A stretch of DNA of 64,000 nucleotides from Lachnospiraceae bacterium UBA7093 (GTDB taxonomy: Bacteria > Bacillota > Clostridia > Lachnospirales > Lachnospiraceae). The translations under genes were made by a program, and so were the position numbers. The stretch covers positions 93,248 to 157,247 of the forward strand of contig DKYT01000022.1 in NCBI GenBank assembly GCA_002492465.1, given 5' to 3'. Shown in pieces: positions 43,955-52,987 of the stretch (its first letter is position 1; the number at the start of each line of letters is the position of its first letter). The notes under the pieces were generated by a model that worked only from the letters and a program-made list of their open reading frames with translations, was not told the DNA's origin and ran no database searches.

Positions 43955-44048
43955 AGGGAACTTTCATGAATATATATTATCAGAATATTCCCTATAGTTC
44001 AATGCAATTAGGGAACATTCTGATATATATTATATCAAAATATTCCCT
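43955..44048 (-). promoter_or_regulatory. Fic promoter overlapped by two 39-bp palindromes
   Basis: Promoter with -35 TTGAAC (43997-44002), a 17-base spacer and -10 TAATAT (43974-43979). Four half-sites of consensus AGGGAAYATTCTGA form two inverted pairs, 43955-43993 and 44010-44048, each 39 bases long, with 55 bases between pair starts. The first covers the -10 box and spacer. This is the layout of a tightly repressed or autoregulated gene. Confidence 0.75.
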
Positions 44049-44089
44049 AATTATATGCATTACTTTTTTCACTATATTCACTATATCCG

Positions 44090-45583
44090 TTACTGAGTCG
44101 CCAAATTGGTATACCCCATCAGGCTCTCATCCACAGCCCTCGCCGCTTCCCGTCCTTCCCGGATCGCCCACACCACCAGAGACTGCCCTCTATGCATATC
44201 CCCGGCGGTAAAAACGTTTTTCACCGAGGTTTCATAAGCTCCCTCCTCTGTTTTTACGTTGGTTCGCTGATCCAGCGCAACCTGAAAGGCGTCTGTCACA
44301 TACTTCTGGCTTCCCAAAAAGCCTGCCGCAATCAGTACGATCTGTGCCGGAATGGTCTGTTCGGAACCGGGCACTTCCTTCATCTCCATCCGTCCGGTGT
44401 CGGGATTCTTTTCCCAGGAAAGCTTTACCAGCTTCACCGCCTTTAAACTTCCATTCTTATCTTTTACGAACTCTTTTACGGTAGATTCGTAAATTCTGGG
44501 ATCATGACCAAATACCGCAATCGCTTCCTCCTGACCGTAATCTGTCTTGCAGATCTTCGGCCACTGAGGCCATGGGTTAGTTTCGGCTCTTGTATCCGGC
44601 GCCTTAGGCATCATCTCGATCTGAGTCACCGATTTACAGCCGTGGCGGATACTGGTTCCCACGCAGTCGTTTCCCGTATCGCCGCCGCCGATGATCACCA
44701 CGTCCTTATCTCTGGTATCAATAAAGCTTTTATCCTGAAAATCAGAATCCAAAAGGCTTTTGGTATTTGCCTTCAGAAAATCCACTGCAAAATAAATTCC
44801 TTTTGCGTCTCTCCCCGGTGCGTTAATGTCCCGGGGATTGGATGCGCCGCAGGCGAGCACCACTCTGTCAAATTCCTTCAACAGCTTCTCAGCCTTCTTA
44901 TCCTTTCCCACATCCACGCCGGTCTCAAAGACCACTCCTTCCGCTTCCATTACCCTGATTTTCCGCTCCACAATATGCTTTTCCAGTTTCATATTGGGAA
45001 TGCCGTACATCAAAAGCCCGCCCACTCTGTCGGAACGCTCGAAAACGGTAACGCTATGTCCCCGCTTATTCAGCTGGTCCGCCACTGCAAGCCCGGAGGG
45101 ACCGCTTCCCACCACCGCTACCTTCTTTCCCGTCCTTACCTTAGGGGGCTTGGGATCCGCATACCCTTTGGCATAAGCGTTCTCAATAATGGCATATTCA
45201 TTTTCCTTTGTGGCGACTGGCTCGCCGTTGAGTCCGCAGGTGCATGCCGCCTCGCACAGCGCCGGACACACCCGGGAAGTAAACTCCGGGAAGCTGTTGG
45301 TCTTGGTCAGTCGGTTGTACGCCTGTTTCCAGTTTCCGGTGTACACCAGGTCGTTCCATTCGGGCACCAGATTGTGCAGGGGACAGCCGCTGGTCATACC
45401 GCAAATATTCATTCCCGCCTGACAGAAAGGAACGCCGCACTCCATACAGCGCGCTCCCTGAAGCTGCTGCCGTTCCATGGGAAGATGCTCATGAAACTCG
45501 TTAAAATTCTTAATCCGCTCCTTAGGCTTTACGTCCTTAGACACTTCTCTTTTATAATCCATAAATCCTGTTGGTTTTCCCAT
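44090..45583 (-). CDS. gltD: Glutamate synthase (NADPH) small subunit
   Basis: A 497-residue flavoprotein. N-terminal iron-sulfur domain with cysteine clusters CMECGVPFCQAG and CGMTSGCPLHN, FAD-binding VAVVGSGPSGLAVADQL (about 155-172) and NADPH-binding VVIIGGGDTGNDC (about 295), ending with FTAGDMHRGQSLVVWAI. It feeds electrons from NADPH to the large subunit for making glutamate from glutamine and 2-oxoglutarate. It follows gltB with a 43-base gap and is co-transcribed. Usual length. Confidence 0.97.
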   Translation of the reverse strand: MGKPTGFMDYKREVSKDVKPKERIKNFNEFHEHLPMERQQLQGARCMECGVPFCQAGMNICGMTSGCPLHNLVPEWNDLVYTGNWKQAYNRLTKTNSFPEFTSRVCPALCEAACTCGLNGEPVATKENEYAIIENAYAKGYADPKPPKVRTGKKVAVVGSGPSGLAVADQLNKRGHSVTVFERSDRVGGLLMYGIPNMKLEKHIVERKIRVMEAEGVVFETGVDVGKDKKAEKLLKEFDRVVLACGASNPRDINAPGRDAKGIYFAVDFLKANTKSLLDSDFQDKSFIDTRDKDVVIIGGGDTGNDCVGTSIRHGCKSVTQIEMMPKAPDTRAETNPWPQWPKICKTDYGQEEAIAVFGHDPRIYESTVKEFVKDKNGSLKAVKLVKLSWEKNPDTGRMEMKEVPGSEQTIPAQIVLIAAGFLGSQKYVTDAFQVALDQRTNVKTEEGAYETSVKNVFTAGDMHRGQSLVVWAIREGREAARAVDESLMGYTNLATQ

Positions 45584-45626
45584 TGTTACCTCTCATTCCG
45601 CCACCTGTATGGCTTTCACACAAATT

Positions 45627-48600
45627 CTATGCATTTTTCACCGCATAAAAAGCTTCAATCTGCGCCTGCTCTGCACTGAGACCTTTTTCCTCCATCTGCA
45701 CAATTGCCGCCTGCATTTTTTCATAGTCATGAGGAATGATCTTCTTAAATTTAGGCAGATAGTCCTTAAAATGATCCAGAATCAGCTTTCCCTTTTCAGA
45801 ATTGGTAAGCGCCACATGCTCCTTGATCATCTCCTTCAGTTCGATTACGTCATATTTGGAGGTCACCTCATGAGAGGAAACCATCTCCTTGTTCAACCGG
45901 ATATAAAGGTCGCTGTCCTCATCCAGCACATAAGCGATGCCGCCGCTCATACCCGCAGCAAAGTTTTTGCCTGTTCTTCCCAGCACCACCACACGTCCGC
46001 CGGTCATGTACTCGCATCCGTGGTCGCCTACGCCCTCCACAACCGCCGCAGCGCCGGAGTTTCGCACACAGAACCGCTCCCCGGCAACGCCGTTGATAAA
46101 AGCCTTTCCGCTGGTTGCGCCGTAGAGCGCAACATTGCCTATGATAATATTGTCCTCCGCCTTAAAGCGGCTTCCCTTCGGGGGATAAACGATCAGCTTG
46201 CCGCCGGAAAGTCCTTTTCCGAAATAGTCGTTGCTGTCTCCTACCAGCTCCAGGGTAAGTCCCTTGGGGATAAAAGCGCCAAAGCTCTGTCCGCCCGCTC
46301 CTGTACACAGTACCCGGTAGGTATCTTCCTCCAGATCATCTCCCAGACGCCGGGTAATCTCTGAACCTAAAATAGTACCAAAGGCACGGTCTGTATTTTT
46401 TACGTCCACTTCAATGCTACGTTTTGTTCCTTCATTGATAGACTTATTCAGCTGCTTTAGCAAAACCTTCTCATCCGCTGTGTTTTCCAGTTTAAAATCA
46501 TAAACCTTCCTGGGGTCAAAGGTAACCTTTTCCCTGCCCCCTGCATAGGGATTGGAGAGAATCAGGCTTAAGTCGATCTGCTTCTGGCTCTCCGTCAAAT
46601 GCTCCTTTACCTTCAAAAGCTCCGTGTGCCCCACCAGCTCATCCACGCTGCGGACACCTAATTTCGCCATATATTCCCGCAGTTCCTCTGCAATAAAGCG
46701 CATGAAGTTGATTACATATTCCGGCTTACCTTTAAAGTTCTTGCGCAGCTCAGGATTCTGGGTTGCCACTCCCACCGGACAGGTGTCCAGATTGCACACC
46801 CGCATCATCACGCAGCCCATGGTTACCAGGGGCGCTGTGGCAAAGCCAAACTCCTCCGCCCCTAAAATCGCTGCAATGGCAACATCCCGCCCGCTCATCA
46901 GTTTTCCGTCGGTCTCAATTCTCACCTTATTTCTAAGTCCGTTCATGATCAGCGTCTGGTGGGTTTCCGCCAGCCCCAGCTCCCAGGGAAGCCCTGCATT
47001 GTGAATGGAATTTCTGGGCGCTGCGCCGGTACCGCCGTCATAACCGGATACCAGAATGACCTGCGCCCCCGCCTTCGCCACGCCGGCGGCAACCGTACCC
47101 ACGCCTGCCTCGGAAACCAGCTTCACGCTGATTCTTGCCGCTTTATTTGCATTCTTCAAATCATAGATCAGCTCCGCCAGATCTTCTATAGAGTAAATAT
47201 CATGATGAGGGGGAGGTGAGATCAGCCCCACGCCGGGAGTGGAATGCCTGGTCTTGGCAATCCAGGGATAAACCTTTCCGCCAGGCAGATGTCCGCCCTC
47301 GCCGGGCTTTGCCCCCTGCGCCATTTTGATCTGAATCTCATTGGCGCTGACCAGATACCTGCTGGTAACGCCAAAACGTCCCGATGCCACCTGCTTGATG
47401 GCGGAGCATCTGTTGACGCCGTCGGAACCGGGCGAAAGTCTGTCCAGATCTTCCCCTCCTTCGCCGGAATTGGAGCGTCCGTGAATGCGGTTCATGGCGA
47501 TCGCCATGGTCTCGTGCGCCTCCTTGGATATGGAGCCGTAGGACATGGCGCCGGTTTTAAACCTTGTGACAATAGAGTCCACGCTTTCCACTTCCTCAAT
47601 AGGCACCCCTTTTTTCGGATAGTTAAAGTCCATCAGCCCCCGGAGATTTTTAACCGATTCCTCGTCGTTTACCAATGCGGTATACTCCTTGAACATCTGA
47701 TAATCTCCGCGCTTGGTAGACTCCTGAAGCAAGTGGATGGTTGCCGGATTATAAAGATGCTCGTCGGCTCCGCTGCGCATTTTGTGATGCCCTAAGCTGT
47801 CCAGGGTCAGATCGTTGGCAAGCCCCAAAGGATCAAACGCCTGGGAGTGGAGTCTGTCTACCTGTTTTTCAATGTCTTTTATGGTAATACCCCCTACACG
47901 GCAGACCGTATGAGGGAAATATTTATTGATCACTTCACTGTCGATGCCGATCGCCTCAAAGATCTGGGAACCTTCATAGGACTGGATGGTACTGATGCCC
48001 ATTTTGGAAGCAATCTTAACAATACCGTGCAAAATAGCGTTGTTATAGTCTTCCACTGCCGCATAGTAATCCTTATCCAGCATATGGTTGTCGATCAGCT
48101 CCTTGATAGACTCCTGGGCAAGATAAGGGTTGATGGCACATGCCCCGTAGCCTAAAAGAGTTGCAAAATGATGCACCTCCCGGGGTTCTCCGGACTCCAG
48201 AATCAACGCCACACTGGTTTTTTTCTTGGTCACTACCAGATGCTGGTTTAATGCTGAAACGGCAAGCAGGGAAGGGATCGCCACATGGTTTTCGTCCACT
48301 CCCCGGTCTGAGAGAACCATGATGTTGACGCCGTCTCTGTAGGCTCTGTCCACCTCCACAAACAGCCTGTCAATGGCACGTTCCAGACTGGTGTTTTTGT
48401 AATAGGTAATGGGAATTACCTCCACCTTGAAGCCGTCCTTTTTCATGCTCTTAATCTTCATCAGATCCGTATTGGTCAAAATCGGGTTGTTCACCCGAAG
48501 AACGTTACAATTCTTGGGAATTTCTTCCAAAATATTTCCGTCTGTTCCCACGTAAACGGTGGTGGAAGTCACAACCTCCTCCCGAATGGCATCGATGGGA

Positions 48601-50174
48601 GGATTGGTTACCTGGGCAAACAGCTGCTTAAAGTAATGGAACAGGGGATGGTGGGTCTTGCTCAGCACCGGCAGAGGCGTATCAACGCCCATGGCGGCAA
48701 TCGCCTCGCTCCCGTTCTTCGCCATAGGCAGAATGCTGTTTTTCAGCTCCTCGTAGGCATAACCAAATGCCTTCTGCATCCGCTGTCTCTCTTCGTAGGT
48801 GAATTCCGGCACTCTCTCGTTGGGAATCTTTAAATCATGAAGCCGCACCAGATTGCTGTCCAGCCATTCTCCGTAAGGCGCTCTGGAAGCGTAAGTTTCC
48901 TTCAATTCATCATCGTCGATCACCTTTCCCTGAACCGTATCCACCAAAAGCATTTTTCCGGGGCGAAGCCTTTCCTTTAGCAGAATCTTTCCGGGATCGA
49001 TATCCAAAACCCCAACCTCGGAGGAAAGGATTAATTGATCGTCGTCTGTAATCATATAGCGGGAAGGGCGCAGACCGTTTCGATCCAGCACGGCGCCCAT
49101 CATATCCCCGTCGCAAAAGAGAATCGACGCAGGACCGTCCCAGGGTTCCATCATGGTGGCGTAATATTGGTAAAAATCCTTCTTTTTCTGAGACATGGTT
49201 TTATTGTTTGCCCAAGGCTCGGGAATGGTGATCATCACTGCAAGAGGCAGCTCCATACCGCTCATCACCAGAAATTCCAGGGTATTATCCAACATCGCCG
49301 AGTCAGAACCTGCGGTATTCACCACCGGCAGCACCTTGTGCAGAAGACCGTGCAGATGCTCCGATTCCATATTTTCCTCCCGCGCCAGCATTTTGTCCGC
49401 ATTGCCCCGTATGGTATTGATCTCGCCGTTATGTACAATAAAACGATTGGGATGGGCGCGCTCCCAGCTGGGATTTGTGTTGGTGGAAAAACGGGAATGA
49501 ACCATAGCGATGGCAGATTCAAAATCCTTATCCTGAAGATCTCCGAAAAAGGTGCGGAGCTGCCCTACCAGAAACATGCCCTTATAGACAATGGTTCTGC
49601 TGGATAAGGACACCACATAGGTATTGTCCGAGGACTGCTCGAACACCCGCCTCGCCACATACAGCAGCCGGTCAAAGGCAACTCCCTTGGGCACTCCCAC
49701 AGGCTTTTTCACGAACGCCTGCATAATATGAGGCATACATTCTACTGCCTTGTGTCCCAAAACGGAGGGGTTGGTAGGCACTTCACGCCAGCCTAAAAAG
49801 GTAAGCCCCTCCTTCTCCACGATGATCTCAAACATCTTCTTCGCCTGATTTTTCTGTAATTCATCCTGGGGAAAGAAAAACATACCTACGCCGTATTCCC
49901 TTTCCTCTCCAATGGCGATCCCCAAAGGCTTCGTCACCTTCTTGAAAAATTTATGAGGGATCTGGGTCAAAATTCCAACCCCGTCGCCGGTCTTTCCCTC
50001 TGCGTCCTTGCCCGCTCTGTGCTCCAGATTTTCTACGATCTTCAACGCATTTTCCACAGTCTCCCGGCTTTTTACTCCCTTAATATTCACGCAGGCTCCG
50101 ATCCCGCAGTTATCATGCTCAAATTCCGGGCGGTATAACGGTGCTTCCGGCAAAGTCTTTTTTACATCAAACAT
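45627..50174 (-). CDS. gltB: Glutamate synthase large subunit
   Basis: A 1,515-residue enzyme starting at ATG 50174 (GGAGAAG six bases upstream); the 34-residue longer reading crosses the leader hairpin and is rejected. Class II glutamine amidotransferase domain with nucleophile Cys23 in EHDNCGIGACVN, so a 22-residue propeptide must be removed. Central and FMN-binding synthase domains follow (AKPGEGGHLPGGKVYPWIAK; GYDGGTGAAPRNSI), with the 3Fe-4S cysteines in MMRVCNLDTCPVGVATQ, then the C-terminal GXGXG beta-helix. It is the main entry point of ammonia into glutamate with glutamine synthetase. Confidence 0.97.
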   Translation of the reverse strand: MFDVKKTLPEAPLYRPEFEHDNCGIGACVNIKGVKSRETVENALKIVENLEHRAGKDAEGKTGDGVGILTQIPHKFFKKVTKPLGIAIGEEREYGVGMFFFPQDELQKNQAKKMFEIIVEKEGLTFLGWREVPTNPSVLGHKAVECMPHIMQAFVKKPVGVPKGVAFDRLLYVARRVFEQSSDNTYVVSLSSRTIVYKGMFLVGQLRTFFGDLQDKDFESAIAMVHSRFSTNTNPSWERAHPNRFIVHNGEINTIRGNADKMLAREENMESEHLHGLLHKVLPVVNTAGSDSAMLDNTLEFLVMSGMELPLAVMITIPEPWANNKTMSQKKKDFYQYYATMMEPWDGPASILFCDGDMMGAVLDRNGLRPSRYMITDDDQLILSSEVGVLDIDPGKILLKERLRPGKMLLVDTVQGKVIDDDELKETYASRAPYGEWLDSNLVRLHDLKIPNERVPEFTYEERQRMQKAFGYAYEELKNSILPMAKNGSEAIAAMGVDTPLPVLSKTHHPLFHYFKQLFAQVTNPPIDAIREEVVTSTTVYVGTDGNILEEIPKNCNVLRVNNPILTNTDLMKIKSMKKDGFKVEVIPITYYKNTSLERAIDRLFVEVDRAYRDGVNIMVLSDRGVDENHVAIPSLLAVSALNQHLVVTKKKTSVALILESGEPREVHHFATLLGYGACAINPYLAQESIKELIDNHMLDKDYYAAVEDYNNAILHGIVKIASKMGISTIQSYEGSQIFEAIGIDSEVINKYFPHTVCRVGGITIKDIEKQVDRLHSQAFDPLGLANDLTLDSLGHHKMRSGADEHLYNPATIHLLQESTKRGDYQMFKEYTALVNDEESVKNLRGLMDFNYPKKGVPIEEVESVDSIVTRFKTGAMSYGSISKEAHETMAIAMNRIHGRSNSGEGGEDLDRLSPGSDGVNRCSAIKQVASGRFGVTSRYLVSANEIQIKMAQGAKPGEGGHLPGGKVYPWIAKTRHSTPGVGLISPPPHHDIYSIEDLAELIYDLKNANKAARISVKLVSEAGVGTVAAGVAKAGAQVILVSGYDGGTGAAPRNSIHNAGLPWELGLAETHQTLIMNGLRNKVRIETDGKLMSGRDVAIAAILGAEEFGFATAPLVTMGCVMMRVCNLDTCPVGVATQNPELRKNFKGKPEYVINFMRFIAEELREYMAKLGVRSVDELVGHTELLKVKEHLTESQKQIDLSLILSNPYAGGREKVTFDPRKVYDFKLENTADEKVLLKQLNKSINEGTKRSIEVDVKNTDRAFGTILGSEITRRLGDDLEEDTYRVLCTGAGGQSFGAFIPKGLTLELVGDSNDYFGKGLSGGKLIVYPPKGSRFKAEDNIIIGNVALYGATSGKAFINGVAGERFCVRNSGAAAVVEGVGDHGCEYMTGGRVVVLGRTGKNFAAGMSGGIAYVLDEDSDLYIRLNKEMVSSHEVTSKYDVIELKEMIKEHVALTNSEKGKLILDHFKDYLPKFKKIIPHDYEKMQAAIVQMEEKGLSAEQAQIEAFYAVKNA

Positions 50175-50263
50175 GATTCTTCTCCTTCCCTGACTTAAAA
50201 CGTGTATATTCCACGTAATATACCCTATGGTTTCTGAACTTGCAAAGCAACTTCCAGCCACAC

Positions 50264-50304
50264 AAAAAGGTCGCAAGGAGCTTTAAACTCGCTCCTTTGC
50301 GACC
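50264..50304 (-). terminator. Terminator-like hairpin at the start of the gltB leader
   Basis: Stem GGTCGCAAAGGAGC/GCTCCTTGCGACC (50291-50304 and 50269-50281, one bulged base) followed on the minus strand by TTTTT (50264-50268). It begins only about 3 bases after the expected transcription start of the proximal promoter, so the message would either stop after about 45 bases or carry a 5'-terminal hairpin. A second small stem GTATATT/AATATAC lies nearer the start codon (about 50197-50224). Confidence 0.65.
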
Positions 50305-50313
50305 TGTAGGTTT

Positions 50314-50379
50314 ACTATACAACAGATTAGGGCATTTGTAAATAACGAATATTATTAATATTGTCAGATAATTTGTCAA
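50314..50379 (-). promoter_or_regulatory. Tandem promoters of gltBD
   Basis: Proximal: -35 TTTACA (50337-50342), 17-base spacer, -10 TATAGT (50314-50319). Distal: -35 TTGACA (50374-50379), 17-base spacer, -10 AATAAT (50351-50356). The leader before gltB is about 130-170 bases long. Confidence 0.7.
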
Positions 50380-50450
50380 TTATCCATTATCGGTCAATTT
50401 ATTTGCAAATTGCTTTAATTGTATTTTATATATTTTCTTTTTCGCACAAT

Positions 50451-51374
50451 TTAACCCGTATTAATCTCAGGCAGACACTTCTTTTTCAGGTAGAAAAAGA
50501 GCAATACCGCCGCCGCCAGAAAAATTGTGCCTGTTATCAGCGCAATCTTATCGCCTGCCTGAGCAGGTTCACTTCCATATGTCATGACATATACGCTTAT
50601 GTTTGCCACTCCGTGAAAAAGCACCGGTGCTGCAAAGCTTTTATATTGATCATAAAAATAAGCGATCAATATTCCTAAAATACTGCCGTACACTGCCTGC
50701 ACCAGATTTCCGTGATAAATTCCAAACAAAAGGGAGGATACCACCAGGGCAATTCCATAATGAAAGCACCTCTTCATACGATTATACAGAAGTCCTCTGA
50801 ATACGGCTTCCTCCGCTATGGGAGAAATAACGCCATACAAAACAAGCCCCGCCCCGAAAGTTACGCCGTACTGCATCCTGTACACTGTCTGGTAGCTCTC
50901 TGAGCTGCCTGTAAAACCGATCTGGGTAAAAATCATGTTCAACCCTGCCGCCACGCAGAAAGCAAGCATCGCCAAGCCCCAATAAGCCGTAAAACGCTTC
51001 ACATCCGTCCATTTTTTCCCCTGAATATCCGGCTCTGATTCCGCCCTTATTTCTTCTTTCCCTGCATCTGGGCTGATCTCGCCTTTTACTCCGGTCCACA
51101 GAACGCCTGCCCCCGCCAAAGAGGCAATCCCATATAAGACACTCCGAACGGTACTCCAATACTGATCCAAAAAAGTAACGGTTCTCTCGCTTCCGCCCCG
51201 AACCAGCATTTCAAGAAGCACCGAAAACAGAATCTCTGCAATATCATGTACCACAAAATAGATCAGCAGGGGCAGAAGAAGATACGCCGTCTTTTTCAAG
51301 GAAGGCCATTTTTGCACCTCTTCTTCTTTCCATGGAAAATTGATCCATCTCCAAGGGTTCATCCTTTCCTTCAT
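50451..51374 (-). CDS. CPBP-family intramembrane metalloprotease
   Basis: A 307-residue membrane protein with about eight helices. The CPBP (Abi) motifs are present: EEAVFRGLLYNRMKR (EExxxR, about residue 195), FGIYHGNLVQAVYG (His, about 230) and VLFHGVANIS (about 262). The family includes Rce1-like CAAX proteases and proteins of bacteriocin immunity or membrane-protein turnover. It starts 1 base before the end of the HAD gene, the last gene of the hrb-S1-HAD operon. The substrate is unknown. Confidence 0.9.
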   Translation of the reverse strand: MKERMNPWRWINFPWKEEEVQKWPSLKKTAYLLLPLLIYFVVHDIAEILFSVLLEMLVRGGSERTVTFLDQYWSTVRSVLYGIASLAGAGVLWTGVKGEISPDAGKEEIRAESEPDIQGKKWTDVKRFTAYWGLAMLAFCVAAGLNMIFTQIGFTGSSESYQTVYRMQYGVTFGAGLVLYGVISPIAEEAVFRGLLYNRMKRCFHYGIALVVSSLLFGIYHGNLVQAVYGSILGILIAYFYDQYKSFAAPVLFHGVANISVYVMTYGSEPAQAGDKIALITGTIFLAAAVLLFFYLKKKCLPEINTG

Positions 51375-51375
51375 C

Positions 51376-52056
51376 TTAAAACCTTTCTTCTGAATCCAGT
51401 AAAAGAGCCTCCAGCTCTTCCACCGTGTTCACCACAAAGTCCGCTCCCTCTGCCTCCAGTTCACCTTCCCCGGCATATCCAAAGGATACGCCCACTCCGG
51501 TAAGTCCGTGAGCCTTCGCCCCCTGGATGTCGAATTTCCGGTCCCCTACCATGGCGCACAGAATTTTTCTCTCTTCCTGCGGAATAGAAAGCACGCCTAA
51601 CTGCTGCAGCGCCTCCTCTACCACTTCTTCCTTGGTTCCTCTGGTGCCGTCCAGTTCGCTTCCCACAACCACCTGGAAAAACTTTTCAATCTCAAAGTGG
51701 GCAAGGATCTGCCGTACAAAGCCTATAGGCTTGCTGGATGCCACCGCCAGACGAATTCCCTTTTTCTTCAATGTCTCCAGCATCTGGGAAACGCCCGGGA
51801 AAATTTGATTTTCAAAAACCCCTATAGGAGCAAACCGCTCCCGGTACCATGCAATCGCCTGGAGCGCCTCCTCCGGCTCCATTCCATAAAACTCCATAAA
51901 GCTGTCCTTTAAAGGCGGTCCGATAAAAGGCTCCAGTTTATCCAGATCCGGCTCCTCTATACCTGACTTATGAAGCGCATACTGGACAGATTTGGTGATT
52001 CCCTCCTTGGGATCGGTCAGGGTGCCGTCCAGGTCAAATAAACAATATTGAAACAT
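51376..52056 (-). CDS. HAD-family phosphatase (phosphoglycolate phosphatase/PpaX-like)
   Basis: A 226-residue hydrolase with the four HAD motifs: FDLDGTLTD at the N-terminus (nucleophile Asp), VASSKP (motif II, about 107), Lys in the GTKEEVVEEAL region (motif III) and MVGDRKFDIQGAKAHG (motif IV, about 170). The helical cap between motifs I and II is of the type 1 class. It dephosphorylates small phosphate esters in the cytoplasm; the exact substrate is not clear. Same operon as the S1-domain protein. Confidence 0.9.
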   Translation of the reverse strand: MFQYCLFDLDGTLTDPKEGITKSVQYALHKSGIEEPDLDKLEPFIGPPLKDSFMEFYGMEPEEALQAIAWYRERFAPIGVFENQIFPGVSQMLETLKKKGIRLAVASSKPIGFVRQILAHFEIEKFFQVVVGSELDGTRGTKEEVVEEALQQLGVLSIPQEERKILCAMVGDRKFDIQGAKAHGLTGVGVSFGYAGEGELEAEGADFVVNTVEELEALLLDSEERF

Positions 52057-52069
52057 GATATAACGCTCC

Positions 52070-52978
52070 CTATTTCAGCCCCAGCTTTGCAAACAGATCT
52101 CCCAGATTGGTTCCGATACTCTCGCCGGAATCAAACTGCCTGGTGTCAAGGCTTTCCATTTCTTCCGCCTGCTGCTGTTCCTCCACAGCTTTCATGCTCA
52201 GGGAAATCTTGCCGTCGTTGGTATGCAATACTTTGACCTTGACCTGATCTCCCACCTTCAGCACCTCGGAAGGTTTCTTGATTCTTTTCTGGCTAATCTG
52301 CGAAATATGTACCAGACCGTTGAGTCCATCCTTCAAGTCAATAAAAGCTCCGTAGGGCTGCAGACTCTCCACTGTACCCTCCAAAATCGTGCCGGGCACA
52401 ATCATTGCCACCTTGTGATCATGCTCTTCCTTCTTCTGCTCCTTCAAAATTTCCTTTGCAGAGAGCACCAGCTTTTCCTTTTCTTTATCCACTGTTATGA
52501 CCCTAACGGTCAACGTTTTTCCTACGTATTCCTCAGGCTTCTCCACATAGGAAAGATCCAGCTGGGAAGCGGGGATAAACCCTCTGATTCCCTCCAGATA
52601 GGCAACTACCCCTGCGTTTACCGCCTCGCTTACCTTCACGGCAATGTTTTTCTTTTCCTCCCTATAACCGGACAGTACATCCCAGGCAAGAACCTCATTT
52701 GCCTCTTTCCTGGAAAGAAGAATATTCCCCTGTCCATCGTCCATTTTCACTACGGTTGCCTCAATCACATCTCCCACATGTACATCTGCAAGAACAGAGA
52801 ACCCTGGATCATTGCTCATATCCTCCGCCTTGATAATACCCTGGGTGTAATACTTAAGATCCAAGGTCACTTCTTCCTCATTCACATCAATGACCGTTCC
52901 CTGAATCACATCCCCTTCGTGAATCTTCCGGAAGGATGCCTCCAGTTCTTTTTCATAGTCTTTCATTGTTTCTTCCAT
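52070..52978 (-). CDS. S1 RNA-binding-domain protein (ribosomal protein S1-like, three domains)
   Basis: A 302-residue protein with three S1 domains: about 15-90 (EGDVIQGTVIDVNEEEVTLDL), about 100-175 (VNAGVVAYLEGIRGFIPASQL) and about 190-265 (GTILEGTVESLQPYGAFIDLKDGLNGLVHISQIS), then an acidic Gln/Glu tail. Firmicute S1 homologues are shorter than the six-domain E. coli protein and can aid translation or RNA turnover. It starts after AGGAGGAAAAA, 9 bases past the hrb stop. Confidence 0.92.
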   Translation of the reverse strand: MEETMKDYEKELEASFRKIHEGDVIQGTVIDVNEEEVTLDLKYYTQGIIKAEDMSNDPGFSVLADVHVGDVIEATVVKMDDGQGNILLSRKEANEVLAWDVLSGYREEKKNIAVKVSEAVNAGVVAYLEGIRGFIPASQLDLSYVEKPEEYVGKTLTVRVITVDKEKEKLVLSAKEILKEQKKEEHDHKVAMIVPGTILEGTVESLQPYGAFIDLKDGLNGLVHISQISQKRIKKPSEVLKVGDQVKVKVLHTNDGKISLSMKAVEEQQQAEEMESLDTRQFDSGESIGTNLGDLFAKLGLK

Positions 52979-52987
52979 TTTTTCCTC

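Noticed and set aside
44504..45679. Plus-strand open frame of 391 codons opposite gltD
   Set aside because: Antisense to a highly conserved enzyme gene and without ribosome site or recognisable protein motif.
50175..50276. N-terminal extension of GltB by 34 residues
   Set aside because: The extension crosses the leader hairpin region, is unlike GltB N-termini and lacks a ribosome site, while ATG 50174 has a good one and gives the expected short propeptide before Cys23.
50174..50320. Known riboswitch or T-box in the gltB leader
   Set aside because: No T-box sequence, specifier loop or recognised riboswitch core is visible; only a terminator-like hairpin and a small stem.
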